A DNA stretch of 64,000 nucleotides from Sclerotinia nivalis (taxonomy: Eukaryota > Ascomycota > Leotiomycetes > Helotiales > Sclerotiniaceae): assembly GCA_029531795.1 (NCBI GenBank), contig JAPEIS010000006.1, positions 806,001 to 870,000 on the forward strand, in the 5' to 3' direction. How positions within the stretch are numbered: position 1 is the stretch's first letter; every line of letters starts with the position of its first letter. The position numbers and the translations under genes are program-made. Shown here piece by piece: positions 36,799-47,522 of this stretch. The notes under the pieces were generated by a model. That model did not search any database. It was not told the origin of the DNA and worked only from the letters and a program-made list of their open reading frames with translations.

Positions 36799-37093
36799 CA
36801 GCTTCGAACGAGGAATGCTTGGTATTAGCGTAGCAAGTATTTGTACCTTTGTCCTGGTGGGGGCGCTGTGTACCTGCGCCTCTGCCTCGGGGGATTACCG
36901 GTGGCAGGAATAATATTGTATTCGCAAATCTATGGGTCTTTTGCATAGCATCCATTGAGACTACAAATACAAGTAAGAGTAACTACACTCCTTCGTAAAT
37001 AGATACTTCCACTTCAGTTCAATTTGCAGTGGCGATGACCTATGCCATTCGATTAACCGCAGGCACGATTTTTTGCCAAGATTTCCTTTTCGT

Positions 37094-37450
37094 CTACGTC
37101 GTCTTAAGCATAACGAAGTGCCAGACTTGCATCGGTGTCATAATACCTTTTGAGTACATAGTCCTGAAACTTTCCAGCTCATTTGTAAGCTTCGCAGCAT
37201 CTTTGTATTGGACAGGCATTTTCTGAACATGATTTTTGAGCCTCCTTTTCCAGTTGTGAGGTGGAGCACTTGAAGTGCCATTTGGACTGGGGATTGATCT
37301 TGGTCTTGAACGTGAGCTATATAAACTTTCGATATCTGGAAATGCTGCCAAATTTAGCACCTCGAGCTCCGGGGAAAAACCATCGTCTAAGCCAATAACA
37401 TCCGTTGAAACAGACCGTTTCTTGAATGATAGAATAATCAAATAACCTCT
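37094..37450 (-). CDS. Weak candidate: terminal exon of an unrecognised protein
   Basis: A minus-strand frame of about 118 codons ends at 37094. It is preceded by a plausible 3' splice site (TAACTGTCAG, ending near 37451) with a CTAAT-like branch site further up. The translation (RGYLIILSFKKRS.., SRPRSIPSPNGTSSAPPHNW, QVWHFVMLKTT at the end) is not low complexity but matches no family I know. An upstream frame at 37475-37817 could be part of the same gene, but I could not find a donor that joins them in phase. It may equally be chance. Confidence 0.18.
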   Translation of the reverse strand, partial: RGYLIILSFKKRSVSTDVIGLDDGFSPELEVLNLAAFPDIESLYSSRSRPRSIPSPNGTSSAPPHNWKRRLKNHVQKMPVQYKDAAKLTNELESFRTMYSKGIMTPMQVWHFVMLKTT

Positions 37451-38217
37451 GACAGTTATGACGAGAAGATATTACTAGGGTGCGTGTCCATACTCAAAAT
37501 AGGAAACTTGTCGTAGGAAAGAGCTGCTATTTGGACTCAAGAGAAGCTGTGAAATTCGCCTACGAATAACGCACTCTAATACCGAAAAGAGAAACGAAGA
37601 AATAGAAAAGTTTAGACGGAAGGTGGAGGAAGCCAATAATGGGGCGATTGGGCGCCCATATGACGGGAACCGATAGCGCTGGCCGTAGACGAGCTTCAGG
37701 ATCGCTCTCATTGGTACTGGCTTGACGTCTGGCTTCTGGGCATGATTGATTGCCATCTCTACTCAGTACCTTTATGACGCCGTATGATATGGAGCCTACA
37801 ATTTTATGTGCTGGCAAATATCTTTGTATGGAAGTTGCATTCGTTTATTGGAAATCTCCTTTGCGAGATTCGCTTTTCATCCTTTTCACTAACCTCGTTG
37901 GGATTTGCACCGTGGTATGCGCTCACTGTGTTTGGTTACGAATTCTGTGAACCGTGTGAAATTGAACGCCGTTGGGCTCTCATGATTTGGAGGATCGGTA
38001 ACCCCTTTAGTTGATAATGCCTGGTCCTCGAGCGGATTTAGTATCGTCTGGATAGTTTGGAGATGTCGATGTTGTGGCGAGATTGTTACCGCCGGGGTTT
38101 GGTTGGTTATTTCAGAGCAAGTAATATGAGTAAAAGAATTGATTGATTCTAGCTAATGAGTGGAAAAACCACAAAGTTTTATAATTATAGTTGGAATCGA
38201 GGTTATACAAAAGAGTG

Positions 38218-38935
38218 TCAAGGTAGAAATATTGCTGAAACAGTAAGGACGCGCATCCTGAGAACAAATCCCATTGTCGGAAATGCCGCTATACCGATAT
38301 TATATCTCCCATGCTCCTGTTTAATTTGATATGAACCAGCAGATACTGTAGGCCTCGTTATAGATGGAAGAGTTTGCGTGCTTGATTGGATATCCAAAAG
38401 ACCATCATCGTTGACTTCAACCAGATCCTGCTCCACCGCTCCATCAACCAATATAATTAAACCTTCAGCTTGAAAATCTCTTTGAAATCTTGCTGTTGGA
38501 TCCTCGTTCGTCTCACAAGTGCATCCTGCTAACTCCTCAGATGCACATCGTCTCGTACCAGTGGGAGCATTGAGACATGACACATGCATGGGGAGTGGGC
38601 AGCAACAACAACCTGTAAGTAAGAGTAAGACCTCGTTGCCATTCATATTGAATAATATTTATTATAGCTTCGCATCGGAATTGCATAGGACTTGTATGAA
38701 TGGGACCTTGGCAGTGGACATCAGAGCATCCTAGCCTCGGAGCTGTTGGACATTAACCTGTAAGTTGAAGATGGATAGGAGAATTAGAGATTTTATCTTC
38801 AGGTGATGATTGGGATATATCTTTGATGCGTCCTAGTGAGTCTAGATCGTGACTATCATCAGATTGAATTGATGGTGATGAAAATAGGAATAGCGCAAGA
38901 AGGATACACGGGAAGTAACAGGCTGGTGCGAGCAT
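38218..38935 (-). CDS. Candidate small secreted or surface protein
   Basis: Complement of 38758..38935 and 38218..38612 splices in phase to 190 residues. The N-terminus looks like a signal peptide: MLAPAC, then a hydrophobic core YFPCILLALFLFSS and a likely cleavage after SIQS. The following region is acidic and Ser-rich. After the junction comes a Cys-rich patch (GCCCCPLPMHVSCLN, CASEELAGCTCET) with eight Cys in about 40 residues, then an ordinary soluble region and a moderately hydrophobic C-terminus (FPTMGFVLRMRVLTVSAIFLP) that might be a GPI signal. I do not recognise the family. The 145-bp intron has CAG|GTT at both ends, inside an 11-bp direct repeat. Secretion is inference; the model rests on the signal peptide and phase match only. 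Confidence 0.42.
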
Positions 38936-39649
38936 ATTGTTGGAATTTGGAATTTTCGGAGCTGGTTCAATGAATGAAGATTGATTAAATGATGGAGGGC
39001 ATTTGAATTTGAATGAACTATTGCGAGACAAGCAATACGATAGAGAGCCGAAATACTTTTCGATCCGCGGAACTCTTTTTTTTTTTTTTTTGTGAAATAG
39101 GATGGGGATATGGATAGGTATAGGCACAGTTTTTAAGGAAGAAAATGTTTTTTTGTAATCTTAATTCTTTGTAAGATTATCTACTTTATCTCGATTTACT
39201 TCTAGCTTGTTGGTGTTAAGTTCGTTTGGGTTCTTGAGACTGTGGTATTGGTTGTGAGGGAATTTGTATAGTACCTATGTGTAAGGGGTGGTGTTGATAT
39301 GATATGATATGATGTGATATGATGTGAAGTATCTCATCATGCAAATGAGGGGGCATCATATACTAGGAGTGCTAGCTCTCCTTTAAATTCTCGCTAAACA
39401 TACTTTTTCACTCTTTTACTGTTGAAAATTATGGTAGCTCCATTATCTCCCTTAGTATTGGTACCTGTATTTGGATATGCTCGAAGTCCGAAGAAGGTAT
39501 GAATTTGAAACCGCCTGACATCTGCTTTAAAGTATTGAAATACCGATATCTATTCCACACCCACAAACCTGGAGATCCAAGCAAACACATGAAAGAAAAT
39601 CAACCAGAATAAACATCAGAATATAATAATATTCCTCATTAAAACCTAC
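38936..39649. other. Intergenic region with T16 run
   Basis: Upstream of the candidate secreted protein and downstream of Prp18. Contains T16 at 39076-39091 and a GATATGAT repeat near 39297. No gene is seen. Confidence 0.65.
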
Positions 39650-40735
39650 TCAACCCATCAATTGTCCAATATCCTCCGGCGGCCATCTCACCTGAGCAAA
39701 ACTAAGACATCTCTTAATACTTTGCAAAAATTTCCTCGTAATTTCATCACCCATCACATGTCCCTTATCCGTCTCGTGCAATTTCTCGCGCGCACTACGC
39801 TCGTGGATACCCACCATCGTAACACCAATTGGCCATGCAGCTTTTCCAATACTGAGACGCAGATATCCATCATTTGCATCGACGTAGCGTTTTTCCTGGG
39901 CAGCTTTGACGATTTCCACAATGGGTTCTAGAATTCCTTCATCTAGGTCGCCTTTTTCGAATTTGCGGAATAGCTATCCATCCTTCGTGTCAGTCATTAT
40001 ATCATAGGATAAAAACATATGAAATGTATAACTTACAGGAGTCATATTCTCCTTACTTTGCACCATAGCATTATAAGCCGCCTTACTAGCAAAAGTATCC
40101 CTCTTCTCCTTTTCCAAAGCTTGTTCCCACTCCATCAGAACCATGGTAAAATAACTCGCCAACTGTCTAAACAAATATTTCCTCTCCTCCTCATCCTTCG
40201 GCACAGTCTCCACCTTCATATCCTTCTCCTCGACCAAAACCAACGTCGTAGGAATCGGTCCCGTCGTCATAACCACCCCCAATTTCCTATATCTCCTCAA
40301 CCTCTGCTTATGACTCTCCGCAAAAAGTTTCGCCGGATGTCCCATCTCGCGTAATTTCTGAATTAACTCTTCATCCGCGATATCATCCTCCTCCACCTCC
40401 TCAACCTCTTGCTTAACCAATTCCGGCAATCCCAATCTCTTCCTCCTCTTCCTTTCTTCCTCCGCCTCTCTTTCCTCCCTCTGTTTTCTCGATTCCTCAG
40501 CTAATCGCCTTCGTTTTTCTTCGCGCGCTTTATTGGTTTCTTCTTCCTCCTCCTCGCGTTTGCGCTTTTGTACTAATTTGGCTTCGCGCTCGGCTTCGAT
40601 GGCGCGCTGCTCGGCGAGATATTTGGCTTGACGTTCTGCTTCGATTTCGGAGCGTTTCATGTATTTTTTAGAGGTATCGGTGGAGGATTCGGTCTTCTTG
40701 GATATCTCTTTAGACATGAGAGATGCGAAATCCAT
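39650..40735 (-). CDS. PRP18: Pre-mRNA-splicing factor 18
   Basis: Complement of 40037..40735 and 39650..39973, joined over a 63-bp intron, gives 340 residues. Residues 1-110 are a charged helical region rich in Glu, Lys and Arg (MDFASLMSKEISKK.., EERKRRKRLGLPEL). A PRP4-like short segment follows (DEELIQKLREMGHPAKLFAE SHKQRLRRYRKLG). The C-terminal Prp18 domain includes DMKVETVP.., KYLFRQLASYFTMVLMEWEQ, then after the splice LFRKFEKGDLDEGILEPIVE and the conserved loop block YLRLSIGKAAWPIGVTMVGI HERSAREK, ending RWPPEDIGQLMG. Prp18 acts with Slu7 in the second catalytic step of splicing in the nucleus. The family is unmistakable. The gene is divergent from SAP18 with 310 bp between start codons. 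Confidence 0.96.
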
Positions 40736-41045
40736 GATGATGGCTGTGGCGGTTTGCGCCGGAGAATCTTGAATTTATGGTGATTGGACTAGGAATGTAT
40801 AATTGTTATAAACGTATACTTCGTGGCTAGATCTTGTCGGATTTGGTAGAAAGATAGAATTGATTGAAAGGTTGGGTTGTTGTTTATAGAAAATAGATGT
40901 TCTTGTCCTCAGATTATGAAGTGTACAAACCCGAGGCTGAACATTTTTTGACAAGGCCTCGATTTTGCCTCAACTTCTTCACCACCAGCTCTATCCCAAC
41001 ATCATTTAGACGCACCATAGTAAATACACAATAAATAATACGGCA
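40736..41045. promoter_or_regulatory. Shared divergent promoter between PRP18 and SAP18
   Basis: Only 310 bp lie between the two outward-facing start codons, so both promoters and 5' leaders are contained here. A CAACATC/CACAATAAATAA leader precedes the SAP18 ATG. No TATA box is obvious. Confidence 0.6.
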
Positions 41046-41888
41046 ATGGCAACGACTACACTAACAAAAATCGATCGCAATATTACCGTTCCATTTCACC
41101 TCAAGCTTTTCTACAAAACCGGTTCATTTCACCGGTATGTCAGCCTTCCCAAAATATTCATTTTTATTAATATGAAAACTAGACTCGAGGAATTTAGTCC
41201 GCATGGTGAATTACCTCTTCACGTTAATATATCTACATGGCAATCCTGTACTTTGCGCGAATTATCACATTTACTAGCGACTGCGCTTCCAGATCTTCTG
41301 CCCGATCCGGTGATTGGCACTCGTCTTTCATTTCGTCTTATATTTCCCGATTCACGACCTGCTGTTAGTGGTCCAGCGAGATATGTAACTAAGGATCTGG
41401 GTAGTGTGGTGATTGGGGATGGGGGACCGGGAATTCTGCCAGATGAGGAAGAGAGTGCGATTGTTGCGGGAGGAATTATGGCGGGGAGTTTGATGGGTGA
41501 ACCGGAAAAGACGTTGCAGGATGCGAGGTTCGTTATTGGTGATTATGTTTGCTGTGCGATATTACCACCGATGGCAGATGGAGGAGTTGCGCCACCACCT
41601 AGTGGTCCTTCGAGAGGAGGGTTTGCGGGTGGAAGATCCGAGACGAGCGAGTTTGGGGGTAGAGGGGGAATGGGCCCGAGACAGAATGGATTTGGGGGTG
41701 GATATAGAGGGAGAGGGGGTTCAAGAGGTGGAGGATTTGGTCAAAGTATGAGTCAAGGCCCAGGAGCTGGTGGTGTGCCAAGTGGTGAATGGAGACGAGG
41801 GGAGAGGATACCGGATGGTCCATCTGGGGGAAGAGGTCGTGGTTATGGAGGTGGAGGGGGTTTTGGAGGTGGAAGAGGTCGATATTGA
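41046..41888 (+). CDS. SAP18-like protein (Sin3-associated polypeptide p18)
   Basis: Exons 41046..41134 and 41183..41888 give 264 residues. The SAP18 fold is at the N-terminus: KIDRNITVPFHLKLFYKTGS FHRLEEF, LPLHVNISTWQSCTLRELSH LLATALPDLL, GTRLSFRLIFPD and, after an insert, FVIGDYVCCAILPP. The last 80 residues are an RGG/GYGG-rich tail likely to bind RNA. SAP18 belongs to the Sin3 histone deacetylase complex and the exon-junction-associated ASAP/PSAP complexes; which role dominates here is not visible. The 48-bp intron (41135-41182) is in frame and open, so naive translation inserts YVSLPKIFIFINMKTR-like residues exactly where all family members read FHR-xEEF. That conserved junction is strong evidence for splicing. 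Confidence 0.92.
   Translation: MATTTLTKIDRNITVPFHLKLFYKTGSFHRYVSLPKIFIFINMKTRLEEFSPHGELPLHVNISTWQSCTLRELSHLLATALPDLLPDPVIGTRLSFRLIFPDSRPAVSGPARYVTKDLGSVVIGDGGPGILPDEEESAIVAGGIMAGSLMGEPEKTLQDARFVIGDYVCCAILPPMADGGVAPPPSGPSRGGFAGGRSETSEFGGRGGMGPRQNGFGGGYRGRGGSRGGGFGQSMSQGPGAGGVPSGEWRRGERIPDGPSGGRGRGYGGGGGFGGGRGRY
41135..41182 (+). other. 48-bp in-frame intron inside the SAP18 gene
   Basis: Begins GTATGT, ends ACTAG, is 16 codons long and lacks an in-frame stop. Removing it rejoins the conserved SAP18 sequence. Confidence 0.85.
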
Positions 41889-42402
41889 GAGAATGAGGCG
41901 ACTTATGATATGATACCATTACCACGCTATTACGAATGACGGCGCCGCTATTTCTTTGGAACAATACATTTCATCTTTTGCTCGATTTTCCGCGATTTTG
42001 GAAGCGAATGGTATATTTTATCCATCATCTCAACTCTTTGGGCAACCTTTTCGCATTACCAGCAATGTATGGAGGGTTTCGGTTTGCAACTTAGAAGTGT
42101 ATTAGGTCAGTCCTACAAAAGTCATGTCGGTAGTTACCATACCGCAAAAATATTAATACCCAGATCATCGAGACATGCTTTAGACCACGGTGATGAATGC
42201 AAATTCAATTCCATAGACTTCGATTGTCCCATAAAGACTCTCATGATATCTCCCCTCACATATGTACAGTCTCTAGCCTTTCGTTTCGGAGCCTAATTCC
42301 TGCCTTCTTTCGCTCTTCCTCATCTCCTCTCTTCCATTTAAAATTCCGCAATAACATCACCCCTACGCTTTCCTCTCATTTCCCATTTTCCCTATTCCAA
42401 TA
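41889..42402. other. Convergent intergenic region
   Basis: 3' regions of SAP18 and the small complex I subunit. No gene is seen. Confidence 0.6.
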
Positions 42403-42773
42403 TTAGCTCTCCGGTTTTCTTCCGCATACTCCGCTACCTGCGAATCGTATATCAAATCTTACATCAGTCGTATAAGCCAAATAACCAACAATACTGGGAA
42501 TGAACGCTCCAAACACAAACGTAATAGCAGCAGTACGACCCGTCCATCGAAAGTACTTGTGGCGGTTTGTGAACATATCTATTCCCATTAGTATTTCCCA
42601 TACTGCCAAGTCTATCGTCGTAACCATTGCATGCGGCGGCAGAATGATATGGTGTGATTGAAGAACGCACTATTATATTTGACCAACGCGGGGTCCATCG
42701 CGAGTGCTATCTCCAGTCAGCCCAGTCAACAATCCGCAGCAGAGTAATACAAACAGTGATTATGTCCCGCCAT
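42403..42773 (-). CDS. Small complex I accessory subunit, NDUFB4/B15-like
   Basis: Three exons, complement of 42755..42773, 42671..42706 and 42403..42578, give 76 residues beginning MAGHNHSLAMDPALVKYNNM FTNRHKYFRWTGRT. One membrane segment follows (AAITFVFGAFIPSIVGYLAY), then TTDVRFDIR. Short length, the DPALVKY start, the YFRWTGRTA block and the single helix match fungal NDUFB4-type subunits of the mitochondrial NADH dehydrogenase membrane arm. The first two coding exons are 19 and 36 bp. The C-terminus is odd: the spliced frame ends FAGSGVCGRKPES, whereas the +1 frame over the same bases reads SMRKKTGELILE and stops at 42392, which looks more like the basic tail expected of the family. The identity is good but the last residues are uncertain. 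Confidence 0.68.
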
Positions 42774-43156
42774 CGTGAATAAAGTTTGCGAATATCAAAG
42801 CACTTGTGCTGTTATTTATCCCTTTTGATCATAAATATCAAGCATATGAATTGAGGTTCACGATGTTGAGCTAGGACTGACCGGAAAAATGGTTTTCCCG
42901 ATCGGATCCGTGCTGATGCTTGCTTGTGGACAAGGAATGACGAATGGTGTGTTTATTCTCCAGTTTTATCATAGATTGGACCGAGGTGGGCTAAGGTGAG
43001 CTAGTTACCTACCTATGTAGTTAAAACGAGGGCGTCTGAGTTTAGGTTTTGGTATTAATCTTGATTGTGTTTTAAAAATATCTTCTATAGTTCTATCATA
43101 TCTCTACCAATCATCAATTATAGTTACAATCACAATCATAATAGACCGAATTAACC
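42774..43156. other. Divergent intergenic / promoter region
   Basis: About 380 bp between the start codons of the complex I subunit and the glutathione S-transferase. No other feature is seen. Confidence 0.6.
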
Positions 43157-44371
43157 ATGGCCTCCAAGACCCCCTCATCAGATCAACCAAAAATCAAACT
43201 CTACTGGTAGAAAACCTCCCCCTCCCTCCCCCCCCCCCCCTTCCCTCTTCATCCATCTATCCACATCCACACCCATCCAACCTCCCCCATCCCAATTCCA
43301 ATTCCAATATCACTAACTCCCTACCCGAAGGCTCAACCAATCCCGCTCCCAACGCATCCTCTGGCTCCTAGAAGAATTAAAAGTAGACTACGAACTAGAA
43401 ATTATCCACAGACTCCCCTCCAAACATGCACCTCCCGAATTGAAAAAAGTTCATGCGTTGGGAAAATCTCCTGTTCTTACTATTCTTCCTCCAGGAGCTA
43501 CGGAACCAGTGGTTTTGGCTGAGAGTGCTTTTATTATGGAGTAAGTTTTTTTCTGGGATTTCTTATTTGGGAATGCTGTGTTGGGATTTGAGGAGGGCGC
43601 TTTGAGGTGTATGAATTTAGAGATGGAATGGAAGATGGAGGGTTCAGGTAGTTCTTGGATCGTTATATGATAGCTTATAAATAGGAGGATGTTAGATGTC
43701 ATCACTTCGCTTTCCTTAATTACTCAAAGAAATCGATCTATAACTCATACTAACACATCCGAGATATCTCCTCGACCACTTCGCCCACGAAAGCACTCTC
43801 CTTCCCACGCGCTGGAAAGCCGGTCAGGAAAACACTCTCTGCGGCGAAACAGAGGAATGGACTCGTTTCCGCTATTACATGCATTATGCCGAAGGATCCC
43901 TGATGCCCTACCTCATCGTCGCACTTATCATGTCCAGTAAGTTCCCTTCCCCTCCCCTCTTCCCCCGTTCGTCCCCTCTCCCTCATTATCCCACACAACT
44001 CAAACAACACTAACAACCCAGTGATCGATTCCCCCAACCTCCCCTTCTTCATCCGTCCCATCACCGGCATGATAACCGGAAAAGTCCGCTCCACATTCCT
44101 CGAACCAAATTTCAACACCCATTTCACATTTCTCAATGAACAAATCCAGACTTCCCCATCCGGTGGAAAATATCTCTGTGGTGAGCATCTTACCGGTGCA
44201 GATATACTTATGTCATTTCCACTTGTAGCTGCTAAACAGCGTGCTGGATTGACGAAGGAGAAATACCCGGAATTGTTTGCGTATGTTGAGAGATTGGAAA
44301 ATGAAGATGGGTATAAGAGAGCTGTGGAGAAGATTGTGGAGATTGAGGGGGAATTTCAGGCGATTCAGTGA
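43157..44371 (+). CDS. Glutathione S-transferase (Gtt1-like)
   Basis: Exons 43157..43206, 43331..43540, 43764..43936 and 44022..44371 splice in phase to 260 residues. The thioredoxin-like N-terminal domain starts KIKLYWLNQSRSQRILWLLE ELKVDYE, with the conserved SRSQR segment at the glutathione site, then cis-Pro block GKSPVL and the ESAFIMEYLL motif that holds the glutathione gamma-glutamyl group. The all-helical C-domain carries GGKYLCGEHLTGADILMSFP, with the N-capping box and hydrophobic staple of GSTs. The protein conjugates glutathione to electrophiles or acts as a peroxidase; the substrate cannot be read. No strong C-terminal membrane anchor is visible, although FIRPITGMITGKV region is moderately hydrophobic. 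Intron 1 holds a C13 run (43228-43240). Confidence 0.93.
43228..43240. repeat. C13 homopolymer within GST intron 1
   Basis: Thirteen consecutive C in a C-rich stretch of the first intron, near its donor. Confidence 0.9.
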
Positions 44372-47300
44372 AGGGGGTAGAAGGACGTTGAGGCTGCGCG
44401 GGTCTACGTCGAGCTTGAAATGAAGTGGGAAGACAATGGGTATTGGCATTCGTAACTTTACACACCCTTCGTTTTAGCCGTTGTATAATCATGTATTTCG
44501 TTAATGTATTATCACATGAACGCAATTAAGTCTTCCTTAATCCACTCCCATATCCAATTTTATACCTCTACTAAGACTTCTATAACCTCGCCTTAAAAGG
44601 CCCATAAGGATCAATACTAAGTACAACACTCAAATACCGTATCTTAATAACCTCACGTACATCGCCAGTAGGTTCTTTGATACATCAAAATAATGAGAGA
44701 ATAATCGAGATGCACTGACCAATTAAGCACTTGGGAACGTAGATGTCATTTATGAATATGTGATGGAAAGCACCGGGAGCTGAGTAACACTCATACCGAT
44801 TGATCACAAATCAGAGAATAAACATGTTTGCAGATGTGCAAAAAAATGAAATGACCTTGAGAATACTCATTCGGAGACGTAAGAATGCTTTGGGACGTGG
44901 AAAGTATCATTAGGCTATTAGTTTGAGGTTTGGTTGATAACTTGATATTGGTATTCACTACCTAGGTATGGATGTAACTTCTAGTCTTAGAGTATTAAGT
45001 CAATACCTGGGAAGTAGAAAGTAGCTGTTTTGGAGACATCTGGCGGAAATGGTTAGCATCCGAAAATAGAATTTTTCTCGAGACCTTCGTTAGATGATAG
45101 CCTCTTTACTTATTGTATTAGATTGATAGATATTCACCGCCTATAGCTGACTGGAGGTCGCCTGGTTATCAGGCAATAGGGCTAGGAAAATATACTATAT
45201 ATTTATGCAGATACAACAAGGAAACAGAAATATTAATGACTGATCATACACGAACCCACAATACTTAGCACATGACAATGGTTAATTCCAGGTAATGACT
45301 TCATTCGTGTTATTTATTGAGTTTGAAGCCACAGACTATTGGATGAACTGTTGTTGAACGGCTGTTTTGAAGTGAGAAGATCTTTTTGTAGATGTATAAT
45401 AATACGGGAGATGAACCCAGTGGATTTTGTATGAAGAGTGCGAGAGGGAAAAAATGGGACGTATATCTATCGAATGGAACTCTTGTGATTCTGGTCTTGA
45501 GGTAGTATGCGGCATGCAACAAACAAAGTTCGGAATAGCTGGCGCAGAACAGTATCCAGGATACTCTTCCTGATCGTGACTGCTCAAAATCACCCCTTCT
45601 GATGGATGACTTTTGGATAATTAGAGTGTCTGTAATATTGTGGAAGACTTATCTTCACAAAATATCTGAATGTCACAACCGCATACGCATAGCATTTGAA
45701 CAAATATCTTCCTATCCAACCATACGCCTTACGCCTTACACCTTAATTTACCAAACCTCATGGGTTGTGTTATCATTGCCTTGTTTATCCCATTTCGGCG
45801 AATCACTTGATATCTCGAGGACTCATACCACCTACCTATCCAATGACACATCACACATTGTTTGTTGCACATCACATATATGAGTCATGATAGAGAAATA
45901 AAGACCGACTAAATGACATATGATAGAACGTTTCAACAACAATAATTCTAACAATGCAACGCTTAACGAAGAAAATAGAATATAGATATTATAACAAAGA
46001 TATAACGCGATCAAGCTTTGTGATGTCGCTGGCTTGGTATTGCATATTCCATAGCTCAGCCAAGTCGTCTAGATGTCCCTGGGAAACCGTAACCGTGATC
46101 CAAACGTGCGAGGGAGAAGAATCTCCTATTCCTTCCCTTTCCACATCGAATTCAGCTTACACTTTTCATCAGAGGAACTTTCGTTCCGACAGGCAAGCAA
46201 CAAATCTTTGTGTAAAAATAACCTGCGAAGTCCATTCGTCGCTAACCGGCTTCCAAAAATCAGGATTTTTTGCTCTTGGAGACATGAAACAAAGAGTCTC
46301 TTTATTCTTGATTGAACAGGTGGGAAACATGTTTCAGATTTGAGATGTGCAACAAATTTGAGTTTGCGTCCTTTTCTTTGTCTAAATGGAGGGCTTGAGG
46401 AGAAATTTGAGTATAGTAGATTCTGGGAATTTTTTTTTAGCGAAAGGTATTCGTCCTAAGTCCTTCCGTCGCACGTTTAAACATGCAAGCTAAATGAAGG
46501 AAAAGCGAAGTTCTTTGTTAAAAATCCCGTGACTTTCCCTCCAAAAAGAACCATGGTTGGTGGGTTGCAGTTACGCAGACAAAGGACTAGAAGTTTAGAA
46601 AGTTTTGTTGCACGTCTGAAATGAGCGCGACTTTTATGAACTTGCAGATACTATGGATGGCCTTTAGGTCGTTCTGCCGTATGCCAACCACTCGCCAAGA
46701 TCTGAGGTTCAGGGAAAGAAACTTCTTGCTAGACAGTAAACAGCTTTTTACTTGAACGCTTGAAAGAAACTTCTCTTTTGTCAAAATTCCCCGTATTGAA
46801 TGTTTTTGCATATGTCCATCTGCCTTCATCCGCGTTGCTCTTAGCAATGGGCATGCTATCACGACGTAGATCGTCATCAAGGAAATAAGAAGATAGATAC
46901 CCCCCCCCCCCCCCCCCCCGGGAAAATTTATTACTTCAAAATCGACAATTGATAAATGAATATCTGACATTCTTTGATTCCGAACCTAGAAAGCAATGGA
47001 GGATATCTCTAGAGTATACTTATGAATCATGGAGATGGGGTTTGCTCCTTCTCCGTAGCGTTGAACATAGAATCTAGGACCACCAGCCCCGCGGAATCCC
47101 AAGTGATGGAGATAATTTCTAGGTTGTGTGAGTGTATGTTTTTGTGAAACATGTCTTGTGTCTAGGTACTGTTAGTTGGCGTGTAGAATTTTAATTTTCA
47201 TAACATTGCATATATATGTAGACGCGTGCTGGGAGGAAAAAGGAAAGACTTCAGGTCCTTCAGGCCCCGCTAAAGTTCGAAGAGACTGGAGTAAGAGTAT

Positions 47301-47522
47301 AGGCTCTTTGGCTTTAACGTGTTAGCCTTAATTTATTGAATCGTGATGTTTAATGGTCATTGACTTTTAGATGAGGTCAGAGTAGTCAAGAAGTTTCTCT
47401 CGGGAGTTCCTCGGCTAAATATTTGAGGATCAGCAAGGAACAACAAACAAAGCGCAGGTTTTGCTCTTTCGTAGCCCCAATATATATATGCATATGCAGC
47501 AATGCACGGTATCAAATAATCT
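44372..47522. other. Three-kilobase intergenic region
   Basis: 3' side of the GST gene up to the tRNA gene. Contains ACCTAGGTA-like words (44960), a C20 homopolymer (46900-46919) and only short frames without family features. No transposon ends are recognised. Confidence 0.6.
46900..46919. repeat. C20 homopolymer
   Basis: Twenty consecutive C in an intergenic stretch, ended by GGGAAAA. Confidence 0.88.

Larger units (their letters stand above)
33131..38217. other. Five-kilobase gene-poor region
   Basis: Upstream of glycogenin lie several tandem arrays (33291-33662), then mixed sequence without a convincing gene. It holds two copies of TACGGAGTA (34686, 34896), a poly-T run (about 34490-34525), a G18 run (36781-36798), and several 60-127 codon frames, none of a known family. 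The best of these, on the minus strand at 37094-37450, is listed separately as a weak candidate. I see no terminal repeats or transposase remains. Confidence 0.55.

Noticed and set aside
33131..38217. Degraded transposon in the gene-poor region
   Set aside because: I looked for terminal repeats, target duplications and transposase or reverse transcriptase motifs and found none. A sequence search could still reveal an old element.
44372..47522. Protein genes among the 70-129 codon frames in this spacer
   Set aside because: Frames are scattered, lack family features and overlap each other on both strands. No splice pattern joins them into a longer coding sequence.
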